From the NCBI GenBank assembly GCA_038396625.1, contig CP121688.1, positions 1-64,000 of the forward strand: a DNA stretch of 64,000 nt. The letters run 5' to 3'. Positions 18,632-27,378 of the stretch are shown in pieces (within the stretch, counting starts at the first letter, position 1; the number at the start of each line of letters is the position of its first letter). The notes under the pieces are model-generated. The model was given only the letters and a program-made list of their open reading frames with translations, searched no databases and was not told the origin of the DNA. Source of the stretch: G038396625 sp038396625 (GTDB lineage Bacteria > Bacillota > Clostridia > Peptostreptococcales > Thermotaleaceae). The translations under genes and the position numbers were made by a program.

Positions 18632-18785
18632 GAAAATGGTCTATAGGGATTAATTTAGAATAATTGAAGACATAGGAGCCTAAGTGATAGCTATTAATTT
18701 TCGTGGAGTGCCTAGTATGAAATGGATCTTTATAAAGTATTTTTGATATTTGTGTAGACCTTATCACTGAGACCATTTTCTTTTG
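18632..18785 (+). ncRNA. Candidate structured small RNA of unknown class
   Basis: This lies in the 387-nt gap between the prenyl synthase and the facing terpene synthase; no gene is seen there. A TATAAT at 18621-18626 would start transcription near 18632. There GAAAATGGTCT (18632-18642) pairs with AGACCATTTTC (18770-18780), followed by a T-rich run. Inside, TAGG (18644-18647) pairs with CCTA (18679-18682), and AGTGATA (18683-18689) pairs with TATCACT (18762-18768). This gives a tight three-way junction with single-base linkers. The overall closed-end shape is reminiscent of 6S RNA, but no sequence identity was recognised, and no clear -35 is present. Confidence 0.4.
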
Positions 18786-18944
18786 CTTTGGTTATAGATA
18801 GTTTTAGAAGTTATAATATTTAAAATAAAAATGCTTTTCATTCTGCTATAAATATACTTAGACTTTGAATAGGGTGTATAGTTACCTAGACATCAAGTAA
18901 AGTTAAAACGCTATTTTAAATAAATTTCATTTTACAAATAATGT

Positions 18945-20021
18945 TTAATGAATAATGCTCTTCTGTCTCAAAAGTCTGCAAATAAGATATAAGGTATTGG
19001 TGGTATAAGAAGATTTTTTTAATATTTGTTGGCGGATTTTTTTTTCGGAACCTAGGGCTGTTTTAGGATCTGAAAGATACATAGCTAATAGTCCCTCAAT
19101 GATAGTTATATGGAATAATTTATTATCTAAAGATATTGCTTGATTTATAGATTGTTCTAAAAACCACATTAATCTTTTTTCCTTCTCTTCATGATTTGCA
19201 TAGTAAGAAACAAAGTTTAAATCTCCTGTATGCAAATCTTCTTGCTCATCAATAAAATAATCCAATAAAATATGAAGTCCACAGATCCAAGGAAAATATG
19301 CAGTTGTAAGCTTTTGTACTTCTTTTTTCGTTAAATCTTTCCTATGAGCTATTGTACACAATAAAAATATTCCTAGGGTAGAACCTGCAGCGGCTGCAAA
19401 CTCCCAAGTTGATAGATTATGGTATTGATACAAATGTTGTTTTGCCCATGTATGCATTGCTGTCTCTCTTTTAGAGAGCGTAATGTGCTTTAAGCTTTGC
19501 ATTTCCCCATATAACTTTCCCAAAGAAAATATTTCTTTTTGTACCAAATGGAAACTTGAAAGGGTACGAATATAGCCTTTACAGGTACTTACCAGCGTAT
19601 ATAAATATTGACCATCCTCTTTGTGAGGATAATATTGGTAGTAATCTGCAAAATCATTGGATGGGTGAAGGGCATCAGTAATGGCAAGATGTAATTGCAA
19701 AAAAGCTTTTTCATCTTCAACGCCTACTCGATCACATAAATTATCAAGATAATCACTAATGGTTTGTAGCGCTACAATAAATTTGATACATTCCGGTTGA
19801 ATTTTATGATAATATAAACTATAGATAGATCCTCCCTGTGCATGAAAGGATTTTTTTTGTATACTGGCAAGAGCTTGCTGGGATAAGATCGGATCGGGAA
19901 TATCATGAGCATAGTCCTGCCAATAGGACAATTCTTTTTTTACTTGAGGAAATACATTTTTCACAAACTGATAAATGATGGTGGATTGTTTGATGGATTT
20001 TGGGATGAATGGATAGTACAT
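18945..20021 (-). CDS. Tetraprenyl-beta-curcumene synthase-like protein (YtpB, DUF2600)
   Basis: A 358-aa all-alpha terpene synthase of the DUF2600 family. Visible family features are SDYLDNLCDR (acidic motif) and LLDYFIDEQED near residues 245-265. The Bacillus subtilis member YtpB cyclises heptaprenyl diphosphate to a C35 sesquarterpene precursor linked to spore-associated lipids. The ATG at 20021 is chosen because GGAG lies 8 nt upstream; the earlier GTG at 20030 would overlap that site. It is convergent with a polyprenyl synthase that could supply its substrate. Substrate length is inferred, not shown. Confidence 0.85.
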   Translation of the reverse strand: MYYPFIPKSIKQSTIIYQFVKNVFPQVKKELSYWQDYAHDIPDPILSQQALASIQKKSFHAQGGSIYSLYYHKIQPECIKFIVALQTISDYLDNLCDRVGVEDEKAFLQLHLAITDALHPSNDFADYYQYYPHKEDGQYLYTLVSTCKGYIRTLSSFHLVQKEIFSLGKLYGEMQSLKHITLSKRETAMHTWAKQHLYQYHNLSTWEFAAAAGSTLGIFLLCTIAHRKDLTKKEVQKLTTAYFPWICGLHILLDYFIDEQEDLHTGDLNFVSYYANHEEKEKRLMWFLEQSINQAISLDNKLFHITIIEGLLAMYLSDPKTALGSEKKIRQQILKKSSYTTNTLYLICRLLRQKSIIH

Positions 20022-20207
20022 AGAAATCACTCCAATCTTGTTTATTTGATATTTTAGACAAATCCCGGAGGATTCATGCCTTCAAAATACATTTTTAATA
20101 AACAGTGACAAGTGGTTTTGTGTTATAGAGAAAGATTTTTTATATGTTTTTAGGAGAAAAGATAAGTAGCATATATAAAAAAATATTCAATCAAGAGGGG
20201 TTTTTTT

Positions 20208-20783
20208 ATGTATACGCTAAAGGAATTAAAAGATATTGTAGACCATTGCAGAAAATGTCCATTACATCAAGGACGGACGAATGTAGTTTTTGGTCAAGGA
20301 AATGTGTGTGGAGACTTGATGTTTATCGGAGAAGCACCAGGATATCACGAGGACCAACAGGGTTTTGCTTTTGTGGGACCAGCAGGACAATTATTAACAA
20401 AAGCAATTGAAGGGGTAGGCTGGAAGAGAGAAGAGGTATATATTGGAAATGTTGTAAAATGCAGGCCTCCTAATAATCGTAATCCTTTAAAAGAAGAAAT
20501 AAAAGCGTGTATTCCCTATTTAAGATGGCAAGTAAAACTTATTCGACCGAAGATTATCGTATGTTTAGGATCGATTGCAGCTACGAATATTATTGATAGC
20601 AATCTAAAAATTACACAGCAGCGAGGAAAGTGGTCTTTTAAAAAAGAAATATGGATTATGCCTACGTATCATCCTTCTGCGGTATTAAGAGATGAGGGTA
20701 AAAAGAGACCTTTTTGGGAAGACTTTAAAGAAATAAAAAGAAAGTATGAAGAAATAAGGGATGATGTAGATGAAAATAGATAA
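20208..20783 (+). CDS. Type 4 (4Fe-4S) uracil-DNA glycosylase
   Basis: A 191-aa family 4 uracil-DNA glycosylase that removes uracil from DNA to start base excision repair. The four cluster cysteines are visible: Cys14 and Cys17 (CRKC), and Cys85 and Cys101 (C-x15-C). Motif 1 is GEAPGYHED at about 41-49, and the motif with the base-binding histidine is TYHPSA near residue 155. GAGGGG lies 7 nt before the ATG. The next gene, a paralogue, overlaps by 14 bp. Confidence 0.92.
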   Translation: MYTLKELKDIVDHCRKCPLHQGRTNVVFGQGNVCGDLMFIGEAPGYHEDQQGFAFVGPAGQLLTKAIEGVGWKREEVYIGNVVKCRPPNNRNPLKEEIKACIPYLRWQVKLIRPKIIVCLGSIAATNIIDSNLKITQQRGKWSFKKEIWIMPTYHPSAVLRDEGKKRPFWEDFKEIKRKYEEIRDDVDENR

Positions 20784-21342
20784 ATTGACAATCTTAAAAA
20801 CACAATGTGAGAGAGAGACTGAAGAACCGATGGTATTTGGAGAAGGAAATCCAGATGCCCAGATTTTACTGATTGGTGAAGCTCCAGGAGCAAAGGAAGT
20901 AGAATTAGAAAAACCCTTTGTAGGACAAGCAGGAAAAAACTTAGATGAATTTTTAGCAGCATTAAAGCTTGAAAGGGAAGATATTTATATTACCAATGTA
21001 GTAAAAATAAGACCCTATAAAGTGAATGAAAAAACAGGAAGAAAATCCAATCGACCTCCGAATAAGGCAGAGATAGAACAATATGCAAAATACTTATATA
21101 AAGAAATCCAAATTATTCAACCGAAGATCATTGTAACCTTAGGAAATGTACCTTTAAAAACAATACTCAAGGATGATAAAGCTACTATAGGAGAAAAGCA
21201 TGGTGTTCCTATTATGCAAGAAGGTTATATTGTTTTTCCCCTTTACCATCCAGCTTCCATCATCTATCGAAGAGAATTAAAGGAGACATATCAAGAAGAT
21301 TTACTCAAACTTAAAGTATTTATGGAGGAAGAAGGAATATAA
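20770..21342 (+). CDS. Uracil-DNA glycosylase family protein lacking the Fe-S cysteines
   Basis: A 190-aa paralogue of the preceding gene with motif 1 GEAPGAKE and a C-terminal LYHPASII, so the fold and pocket motifs remain. The four cluster cysteines are gone: only Cys13 remains near the N-terminus, and the segments holding Cys85 and Cys101 in the neighbour read VVKIRP and QYAKYL. It overlaps the upstream gene by 14 bp and has only a weak Shine-Dalgarno, suggesting coupled translation. Activity and substrate are uncertain; a partner or altered-specificity glycosylase are both possible. Confidence 0.82.
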   Translation: MKIDKLTILKTQCERETEEPMVFGEGNPDAQILLIGEAPGAKEVELEKPFVGQAGKNLDEFLAALKLEREDIYITNVVKIRPYKVNEKTGRKSNRPPNKAEIEQYAKYLYKEIQIIQPKIIVTLGNVPLKTILKDDKATIGEKHGVPIMQEGYIVFPLYHPASIIYRRELKETYQEDLLKLKVFMEEEGI

Positions 21343-21365
21343 AAAAGCATAAGCATGTTTTAGTG

Positions 21366-21410
21366 AATCCTATTTTATGTTTGCAGATGTGAGCATAAAA
21401 TAGGATTTTA
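21366..21410 (+). terminator. Terminator after the glycosylase pair
   Basis: A perfect 14-bp stem (21366-21379 with 21394-21407), with a 14-nt loop and a T-rich 3' flank. Confidence 0.75.
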
Positions 21411-21517
21411 TGTATGATATTCCAAAAAAATCAAATAATAAAAATGGGATCATAAAATAATCATAGAAGATTATGAAAAAAATAGAGAAGATAAAAGAAT
21501 GAAGGAGGATTTCTTAT

Positions 21518-24500
21518 ATGGCAAGAAAAATGAAAACCATGGATGGTAATGAAGCTGCAGCCTATGTGTCTTATGCTTTTACAGATGTGGCTGCAATTTA
21601 TCCCATTACCCCTTCATCTCCTATGGCGGAAAAGGTAGATGAATGGGCTGCCCACGGAAAGAAGAATTTGTTTGGACAACCTGTAAGGGTTTCTGAATTG
21701 CAATCTGAGGCAGGGGCAGCAGGAGCAATGCATGGCTCACTACAAGGAGGAGCATTAACTACAACTTATACAGCATCACAAGGGTTATTACTGATGGTAC
21801 CCAATATGTACAAAATGGCAGGAGAACTATTACCAGGAGTATTTCATGTAAGTGCTCGGGCATTGGCAACCCATGCTTTATCTATTTTTGGAGATCATCA
21901 GGATGTTATGGCTACACGCCAAACAGGATTCGCCCTTTTAGCTTCTAGTAGTGTACAGGAAGTAATGGATTTAGGTGGCATTGCACATTTGGCGGCGGTT
22001 CGATCAAGGATCCCTTTTTTGCATTTTTTTGATGGATTTCGAACTTCTCATGAAGTGCAAAAGATAGAAGTGATTAATTATAGAGATTTTGAACAATTAT
22101 TGGATCATGATGAGGTGAAAGCATTTCGTAACCGTTCTTTAAATCCTGAACGGCCAGTACTTCGAGGTACAGCTCAAAATCCTGATATTTATTTCCAAGG
22201 AAGAGAGGCTTCCAATCCATTTTATGAAAGAGTACCGGATATAGTGGAGAATTATATGAAAGAGATTGGTAAGATTACAGGAAGGACTTATCATCCCTTT
22301 GATTATTATGGTGATGAGAATGCTGAAAATATCATTGTTGCAATGGGATCTGTTTGTGACACCATAGAAGAAACTGTGGATTATCTCATGGAAAAAGGAG
22401 AAAAAGTAGGATTGATAAAGGTTCGTTTATATCGTCCTTTTTCTACTAAATACTTTTTCAATATATTACCTCAATCAGTAAAGAAAATAGCAGTACTAGA
22501 TAGGACAAAGGAGCCAGGAGCTCTTGGAGAACCATTGTATGAGGATGTTAGAAGTCTATTTTATGATCAATCACATCAACCTGTTATTGTAGGAGGAAGA
22601 TATGGACTAGGTTCTAAGGATACCACGCCTTCCCAAATCCTTGCTGTCTATAATAATTTAAAAAAAGCAGACCCAAAAGATCATTTTACAATCGGAATTG
22701 TTGATGATATCACCCATACCTCTCTACCAGAAGAAGAGATTATAGAAGTCTCACCAGAGGGTACTATTCAATGCAAGTTTTGGGGATTAGGATCTGATGG
22801 AACAGTAGGGGCAAATAAATCAGCCATTAAAATTATTGGAGATTATACAGATTTATATGCACAAGGATACTTTTCCTATGATAGTAAAAAATCAGGAGGA
22901 ACAACAATTTCTCATTTAAGATTTGGAAAAAAACCGATTAAATCTCCTTATTTGATTTATCATGCTGATTATATTGCATGCCATAATAAATCCTATGTGA
23001 ACCACTATGATCTTTTAAAAGGATTAAAAAAGAAAGGTACTTTTGTATTGAATTGTCCATGGTCAGAGGATGAGTTAGAAGAAAAAATACCTGCTTCGAT
23101 TCGTAGAACTATTGCTGAGAAACAAGCAGCGTTTTATATCATAGATGCTGTGAAAATTGCAAAGGAAATCGGATTAGGTGGACGGATCAATATGATTATG
23201 CAGGCAGCCTTTTTTAAATTAGCCAATGTTATTCCAATAGAGGAAGCTGTAAAATATTTAAAAGAATCTATCCAGAATGTATATGGTAAAAAAGGTGAAA
23301 AGATTGTGCAAATGAACCAACAGGCTGTAGATCGAGGGGTATCTGAACTCACTCAAGTAGCAGTACCTGCATACTGGGCCAATGCAGAAGATGAGGAATT
23401 GCCTATAAAAGAAGAGCCAGATTTTGTTCAAAATATTCAAAGGCCCATGGCAAGGCATGAGGGAGATGAATTACCTGTAAGTGCTTTTAATGGCATTGAG
23501 GATGGCACCTTCCCACTAGGTACTACTGCCTATGAAAAAAGGGGTATTGCCGTTATGATACCGCAGTGGCAAACGGATAATTGTATTCAATGTAATCAAT
23601 GCGCTTATATTTGCCCCCATTCAGTTATAAGACCATTCATCTTGAATGAAGAAGAAATGAAGAATAAGCCTGAAACCTTTGAAACGAAAAAAGCTATTGG
23701 GAAGGGATTAGAAGGATTAGCATATCGCATTCAAATCACGCCTATGGATTGTACTGGATGTGCAAATTGTGCAGATATTTGCCCAGCTCCTAAAAAGGCA
23801 CTGGTAATGGTAGATGCAGAGAAAGAGATTTTAAGGCAAGAAGAAAATTGGGAGTATGTCATCAATCATGTGAGCATTAAAGATGAGCTAATGGATAAAA
23901 AAACAGTCAAAGGAAGTCAATTTGCACAGCCGTTATTGGAGTTTTCTGGAGCTTGTGCAGGGTGTGGGGAAACTGCTTATGTAAAATTAGTTACTCAGTT
24001 ATATGGAGAGCGTATGATGATTGCCAATGCAACAGGATGTTCATCTATTTGGGGAGCCAGTGCGCCTTCTATTGCATATACTACCAATCATGAGGGAAAA
24101 GGGCCGTCTTGGGCAAATTCATTATTTGAGGATAATGCGGAATATGGTTTTGGTATGTATTTAGGTGTTCATCAAATAAGACAGAGATTGGCAGATCTCA
24201 TGAGAGAAGCACAGTATACAGATATAGATGATGCGTGTAAAGAGGCATTGAAACAGTGGCTTGGGGTGATGGAAGATGGAGAGGCATCCATAAAAGCAAG
24301 CAAAAAAATCCTATCCCTTATACAAAAACATCAACATCAAGATCATCCAATACTGAAAGAAATCATGGATAAAAAGGATTATCTGATCAAAAAATCCGTT
24401 TGGATTATTGGAGGAGATGGATGGGCCTATGATATAGGATACGGTGGATTAGATCATGTATTGGCATCGGGAGAGGATGTCAATGTACTGGTGATGGATA

Positions 24501-25048
24501 CTGAGGTATATTCTAATACAGGAGGACAATCCTCAAAGGCCACGCCTACTGCAGCTGTTGCAAAATTTGCAGCATCAGGGAAAAAAATACGCAAAAAGGA
24601 TTTGGGTATGATGGCTATGAGTTATGGATATGTTTATGTAGCTCAAGTATCGATGGGGGCTAACATGAATCATGTAGTCAAAGCAATTACAGAAGCAGAA
24701 GCTTATAAAGGACCATCACTCATTATTTGTTATGCACCATGTGTTAATCATGGAATTAAATCAGGGATGGGTACTTCCGTAGCGCAGGAAAAGAAAGCAG
24801 TAGATGCTGGATATTGGCATCTTTATAGATATCATCCTGATTTAAAGGAAGCGGGAAAAAACCCATTTATGCTGGATTCCAAAGCACCAACAGCATCCTT
24901 TAGAGAATTTATCGAGGGAGAAATTCGATATTCGCAAATTAAGAATACCTTCCCAGAGACAGCAGAAATTTTATTTGATGAGGCAGAAAAGCATGCAAAG
25001 GATCGATATAATACCTATAGACGCCTGGCTGAAATGAAATATGATTAA
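21518..25048 (+). CDS. nifJ: Pyruvate:ferredoxin (flavodoxin) oxidoreductase
   Basis: This homodimeric enzyme oxidises pyruvate to acetyl-CoA and CO2 with reduction of ferredoxin, the central anaerobic step in clostridia. The 1176-aa single chain has the fused order: pyrimidine-binding domain I starting YPITPSSPMAE, CoA and gamma domains, two [4Fe-4S] motifs (CIQCNQCAYICPH and CTGCANCADICP), the proximal-cluster CAGCGE, and the TPP-binding GDGWAYDIGYGG with DTEVYSNTGGQ. AAGGAGG precedes the ATG. It appears monocistronic with a terminator after it. Confidence 0.97.
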   Translation: MARKMKTMDGNEAAAYVSYAFTDVAAIYPITPSSPMAEKVDEWAAHGKKNLFGQPVRVSELQSEAGAAGAMHGSLQGGALTTTYTASQGLLLMVPNMYKMAGELLPGVFHVSARALATHALSIFGDHQDVMATRQTGFALLASSSVQEVMDLGGIAHLAAVRSRIPFLHFFDGFRTSHEVQKIEVINYRDFEQLLDHDEVKAFRNRSLNPERPVLRGTAQNPDIYFQGREASNPFYERVPDIVENYMKEIGKITGRTYHPFDYYGDENAENIIVAMGSVCDTIEETVDYLMEKGEKVGLIKVRLYRPFSTKYFFNILPQSVKKIAVLDRTKEPGALGEPLYEDVRSLFYDQSHQPVIVGGRYGLGSKDTTPSQILAVYNNLKKADPKDHFTIGIVDDITHTSLPEEEIIEVSPEGTIQCKFWGLGSDGTVGANKSAIKIIGDYTDLYAQGYFSYDSKKSGGTTISHLRFGKKPIKSPYLIYHADYIACHNKSYVNHYDLLKGLKKKGTFVLNCPWSEDELEEKIPASIRRTIAEKQAAFYIIDAVKIAKEIGLGGRINMIMQAAFFKLANVIPIEEAVKYLKESIQNVYGKKGEKIVQMNQQAVDRGVSELTQVAVPAYWANAEDEELPIKEEPDFVQNIQRPMARHEGDELPVSAFNGIEDGTFPLGTTAYEKRGIAVMIPQWQTDNCIQCNQCAYICPHSVIRPFILNEEEMKNKPETFETKKAIGKGLEGLAYRIQITPMDCTGCANCADICPAPKKALVMVDAEKEILRQEENWEYVINHVSIKDELMDKKTVKGSQFAQPLLEFSGACAGCGETAYVKLVTQLYGERMMIANATGCSSIWGASAPSIAYTTNHEGKGPSWANSLFEDNAEYGFGMYLGVHQIRQRLADLMREAQYTDIDDACKEALKQWLGVMEDGEASIKASKKILSLIQKHQHQDHPILKEIMDKKDYLIKKSVWIIGGDGWAYDIGYGGLDHVLASGEDVNVLVMDTEVYSNTGGQSSKATPTAAVAKFAASGKKIRKKDLGMMAMSYGYVYVAQVSMGANMNHVVKAITEAEAYKGPSLIICYAPCVNHGIKSGMGTSVAQEKKAVDAGYWHLYRYHPDLKEAGKNPFMLDSKAPTASFREFIEGEIRYSQIKNTFPETAEILFDEAEKHAKDRYNTYRRLAEMKYD

Positions 25049-25050
25049 AA

Positions 25051-25088
25051 AATAATTGGGAAATCTTTACGATTTCCCAATTATTTTT
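25051..25088. terminator. Bidirectional terminator between nifJ and a small gene
   Basis: A perfect 15-bp stem (25051-25065 with 25071-25085) with a 5-nt loop and a T run. It also overlaps the stop codon of the convergent small gene. Confidence 0.88.
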
Positions 25089-25248
25089 GATTTTTATCTA
25101 CCCATTCCTTTGCATTGATCACTTCAGTTTCATTTGGGATGAAAACCCTAGATTCAGGTTTAAGCTCCTCGATATTTGACCAGGCAGCAGTTTGATGATT
25201 TTCCACGGGCTTAGACATGTTTTTTTGTTTTATTTTATTTTTTGCCAT
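25081..25248 (-). CDS. Small DUF3787-like protein (55 aa)
   Basis: This short reading frame encodes 55 aa starting MAKNKIKQKN. It contains HQTAAWSNIEE and VINAKEWVDKNQK, the two conserved motifs I associate with the Firmicutes DUF3787 family, some members of which are described as spore-surface proteins. A strong Shine-Dalgarno GGGAGGG lies about 9 nt upstream, and a plausible TTGACA / TACAAT promoter lies further upstream on the minus strand. No transmembrane segment or signal peptide is seen. The family name is from memory; function unknown. Confidence 0.75.
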   Translation of the reverse strand: MAKNKIKQKNMSKPVENHQTAAWSNIEELKPESRVFIPNETEVINAKEWVDKNQK

Positions 25249-25419
25249 ACGATTCATCCCTCCCTGTTATTAGTATTTTCAAAGTGATTGTAAATATACG
25301 GTATAGATTGTCAACAAGAAATATAAAAATGAGGAAAAAAGCTTTTTAAAAAATAAAGTTTTAAAGCATGCCTAAAAAATTTTATCAAAAATAAAATTTT
25401 TTAAATTTTTAAAATAGTA

Positions 25420-25448
25420 TTGACATTATTCAAAAACCTTGTTAAAAT
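25420..25448 (+). promoter_or_regulatory. Sigma-A promoter of the leu T-box operon
   Basis: TTGACA at 25420-25425, 17-bp spacer, TAAAAT at 25443-25448, about 35 nt before the T-box starts. Confidence 0.8.
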
Positions 25449-25480
25449 ACAAAACAATATATCAAAAATAAATCAAAAAA

Positions 25481-25745
25481 AGGCGATGAAGGAGATCATA
25501 TTTTATAGAAGCAGTTTCAGAGAGTCGGTGGTGGCTGTGAACCGATACTGTGATAAAATATTACTCACTCCTAAGCTGTATCTCTGAAGAAGTTGTAGTA
25601 GGAGATCAACGGTAAGCCCCGTTATAGGCTAGGGTTTGATAGAACCTGGAAAAAAGAGGCCTCAATATTTTTTGAAGCAATTAAGGTGGTACCGCGGAGC
25701 GTAATATCCCGTCCTTAAACATATGTTTAAGGGCGGGATTTTTGT
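25481..25745 (+). promoter_or_regulatory. T-box riboswitch, leucine specifier
   Basis: A tRNA-sensing leader that controls the downstream operon by termination. The conserved T-box AAGGTGGTACCGCGG lies at 25683-25697. Stem I begins with the GATGAAGGAGA K-turn region. Its base pairs AGGAG (25490-25494) with CTCCT (25568-25572), above which ATATTTTAT pairs with ATAAAATAT. The internal loop on the 3' side holds CTC (25564-25566), a Leu codon, as the likely specifier. The distal AG-bulge segment AGAGAGTCGGTGG is present. The terminator is a strong stem at 25708-25736 followed by T5. Uncharged tRNA-Leu should promote antitermination. Confidence 0.93.
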
Positions 25746-25779
25746 ATTCTATGAACTTAAAAAACAAGGAGGATATAAC

Positions 25780-27333
25780 ATGGGAACGCAGATTAAAATA
25801 TTTGATACAACATTAAGAGATGGAGAACAATCTCCAGGATGCAGCATGAATCTTCAGGAAAAAATTCATATGGCAAAGCAGCTAGAGCTTTTGAAGGTAG
25901 ACATTATTGAAGCTGGATTTGCCATTGCTTCAGAAGGCGATTTCGTTGCAGTAAGGGAAGTTGCAAAAAATGTGAAGGACTGCACTGTAGCCAGTTTGGC
26001 GAGAGCATTGCCAAAGGATATCGATTGTGCATGGGAAGCAGTAAAACATGCAGCAAAACCAAGAATACACACATTTATTGCCACATCAGATATCCATATG
26101 AAGCACAAGCTTAAGGCAACACCAGAACAAGTCCTTGAAAGAGCAGTCAATATGGTAAAATACGCAAAACAATATTGTGAAGATGTGGAGTTTTCTGCAG
26201 AGGATGCCACAAGAAGCAATCCAACATTTTTGGCACAAATATTTGAAAAGGTAATTGAAGCAGGGGCTACGGTCATCAATATTCCTGATACAGTGGGATA
26301 TACCACACCTGATGAATATTATAAGCTTATTACTACCATAAGGGAAAAGGTATCAAACATCCATAAGGCAGAGATATCTGTACATTGTCACAACGATTTG
26401 GGAATGGCAGTGGCAAATACCTTAGCTGCAGCAAGAGCAGGTGCAACTCAACTTGAGTGTACGGTCAATGGAATTGGTGAAAGAGCTGGAAATGCTGCCT
26501 TAGAAGAAATTGTCATGGCGCTGCATACAAGAAAGGATGTTTTAGATTACTATTGTAATGTTCAAACACAGCAAATTATGCGTACGAGTAAGCTTTTAAG
26601 CAGAATTACTGGTGTTCATGTACAACCAAATAAAGCCATTGTAGGAGACAATGCTTTTGCCCATGAATCAGGGATCCATCAACATGGTGTCCTAAATGAA
26701 AGAAGCACCTATGAAATCATGACACCAGAATCCATAGGTCTTTCCAAAAACAAAATGGTACTTGGAAAACATTCTGGTCGCCACGCCTTTGAAGAGAGAT
26801 TAAAAACTTTAGGATATACATTGAACAAGGAGGAGTTGGATAAAGCTTTTATACAATTTAAAGCTTTAGCGGATAAGAAAAAGGACGTCTATGACAGCGA
26901 TCTTGAAGCTTTGATCACAAAGGACTTTAATGAAATACCAAAGGCTTATGAGCTACAAAGGTTTGTCATAAACAGTGGAAATACGATTACTGCAACAGCT
27001 TCGATTGTTCTAAAAAATCATGAGAAAGAAATTGAAGAAGCATCCACGGGTGATGGTCCTGTAGATGCAGCCTTTAAAGCGATTGAAAAAATCTTAGGAA
27101 TAGAATTAACCTTAGAAGATTATGCATTGCATGCACTAACAGAAGGAAAAGATGCTCAAGGGAATGTCGTTGTTAAGATTAGCAGGGAAGGAAAATCTTA
27201 TGTTGGTAAAGGTCTTAGTACAGATATTGTGGAGGCGAGTATTCGGGCTTATATCAATGCAGTGAATAGAATGCTTTATGAAGTATCTTTATCCAACCGG
27301 GATAAAGCCTCTGCTGTCATGGGAGGCAGATAG
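25780..27333 (+). CDS. leuA: 2-isopropylmalate synthase
   Basis: First committed step of leucine synthesis: 2-oxoisovalerate plus acetyl-CoA. The 517-aa protein starts MGTQIKIFDTTLRDGEQSPG, with the DTTLRDGEQ metal and substrate motif, HCHNDLGMAVANTLAA with catalytic histidines, NGIGERAGNAALEE, and a C-terminal regulatory LeuA dimer domain with the usual feedback-inhibition fold. The ATG at 25780 has AAGGAGG 6 nt upstream. It is the first gene after the T-box. Confidence 0.96.
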   Translation: MGTQIKIFDTTLRDGEQSPGCSMNLQEKIHMAKQLELLKVDIIEAGFAIASEGDFVAVREVAKNVKDCTVASLARALPKDIDCAWEAVKHAAKPRIHTFIATSDIHMKHKLKATPEQVLERAVNMVKYAKQYCEDVEFSAEDATRSNPTFLAQIFEKVIEAGATVINIPDTVGYTTPDEYYKLITTIREKVSNIHKAEISVHCHNDLGMAVANTLAAARAGATQLECTVNGIGERAGNAALEEIVMALHTRKDVLDYYCNVQTQQIMRTSKLLSRITGVHVQPNKAIVGDNAFAHESGIHQHGVLNERSTYEIMTPESIGLSKNKMVLGKHSGRHAFEERLKTLGYTLNKEELDKAFIQFKALADKKKDVYDSDLEALITKDFNEIPKAYELQRFVINSGNTITATASIVLKNHEKEIEEASTGDGPVDAAFKAIEKILGIELTLEDYALHALTEGKDAQGNVVVKISREGKSYVGKGLSTDIVEASIRAYINAVNRMLYEVSLSNRDKASAVMGGR

Positions 27334-27378
27334 AAAAGTGTAATAACTTAATAAAATAGAAAGCGGGGAGACAAAATC

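Noticed and set aside
20144..20410. 88-codon frame starting upstream of the uracil-DNA glycosylase
   Set aside because: It runs in another frame through the glycosylase gene, has no good ribosome site and no recognisable domain.
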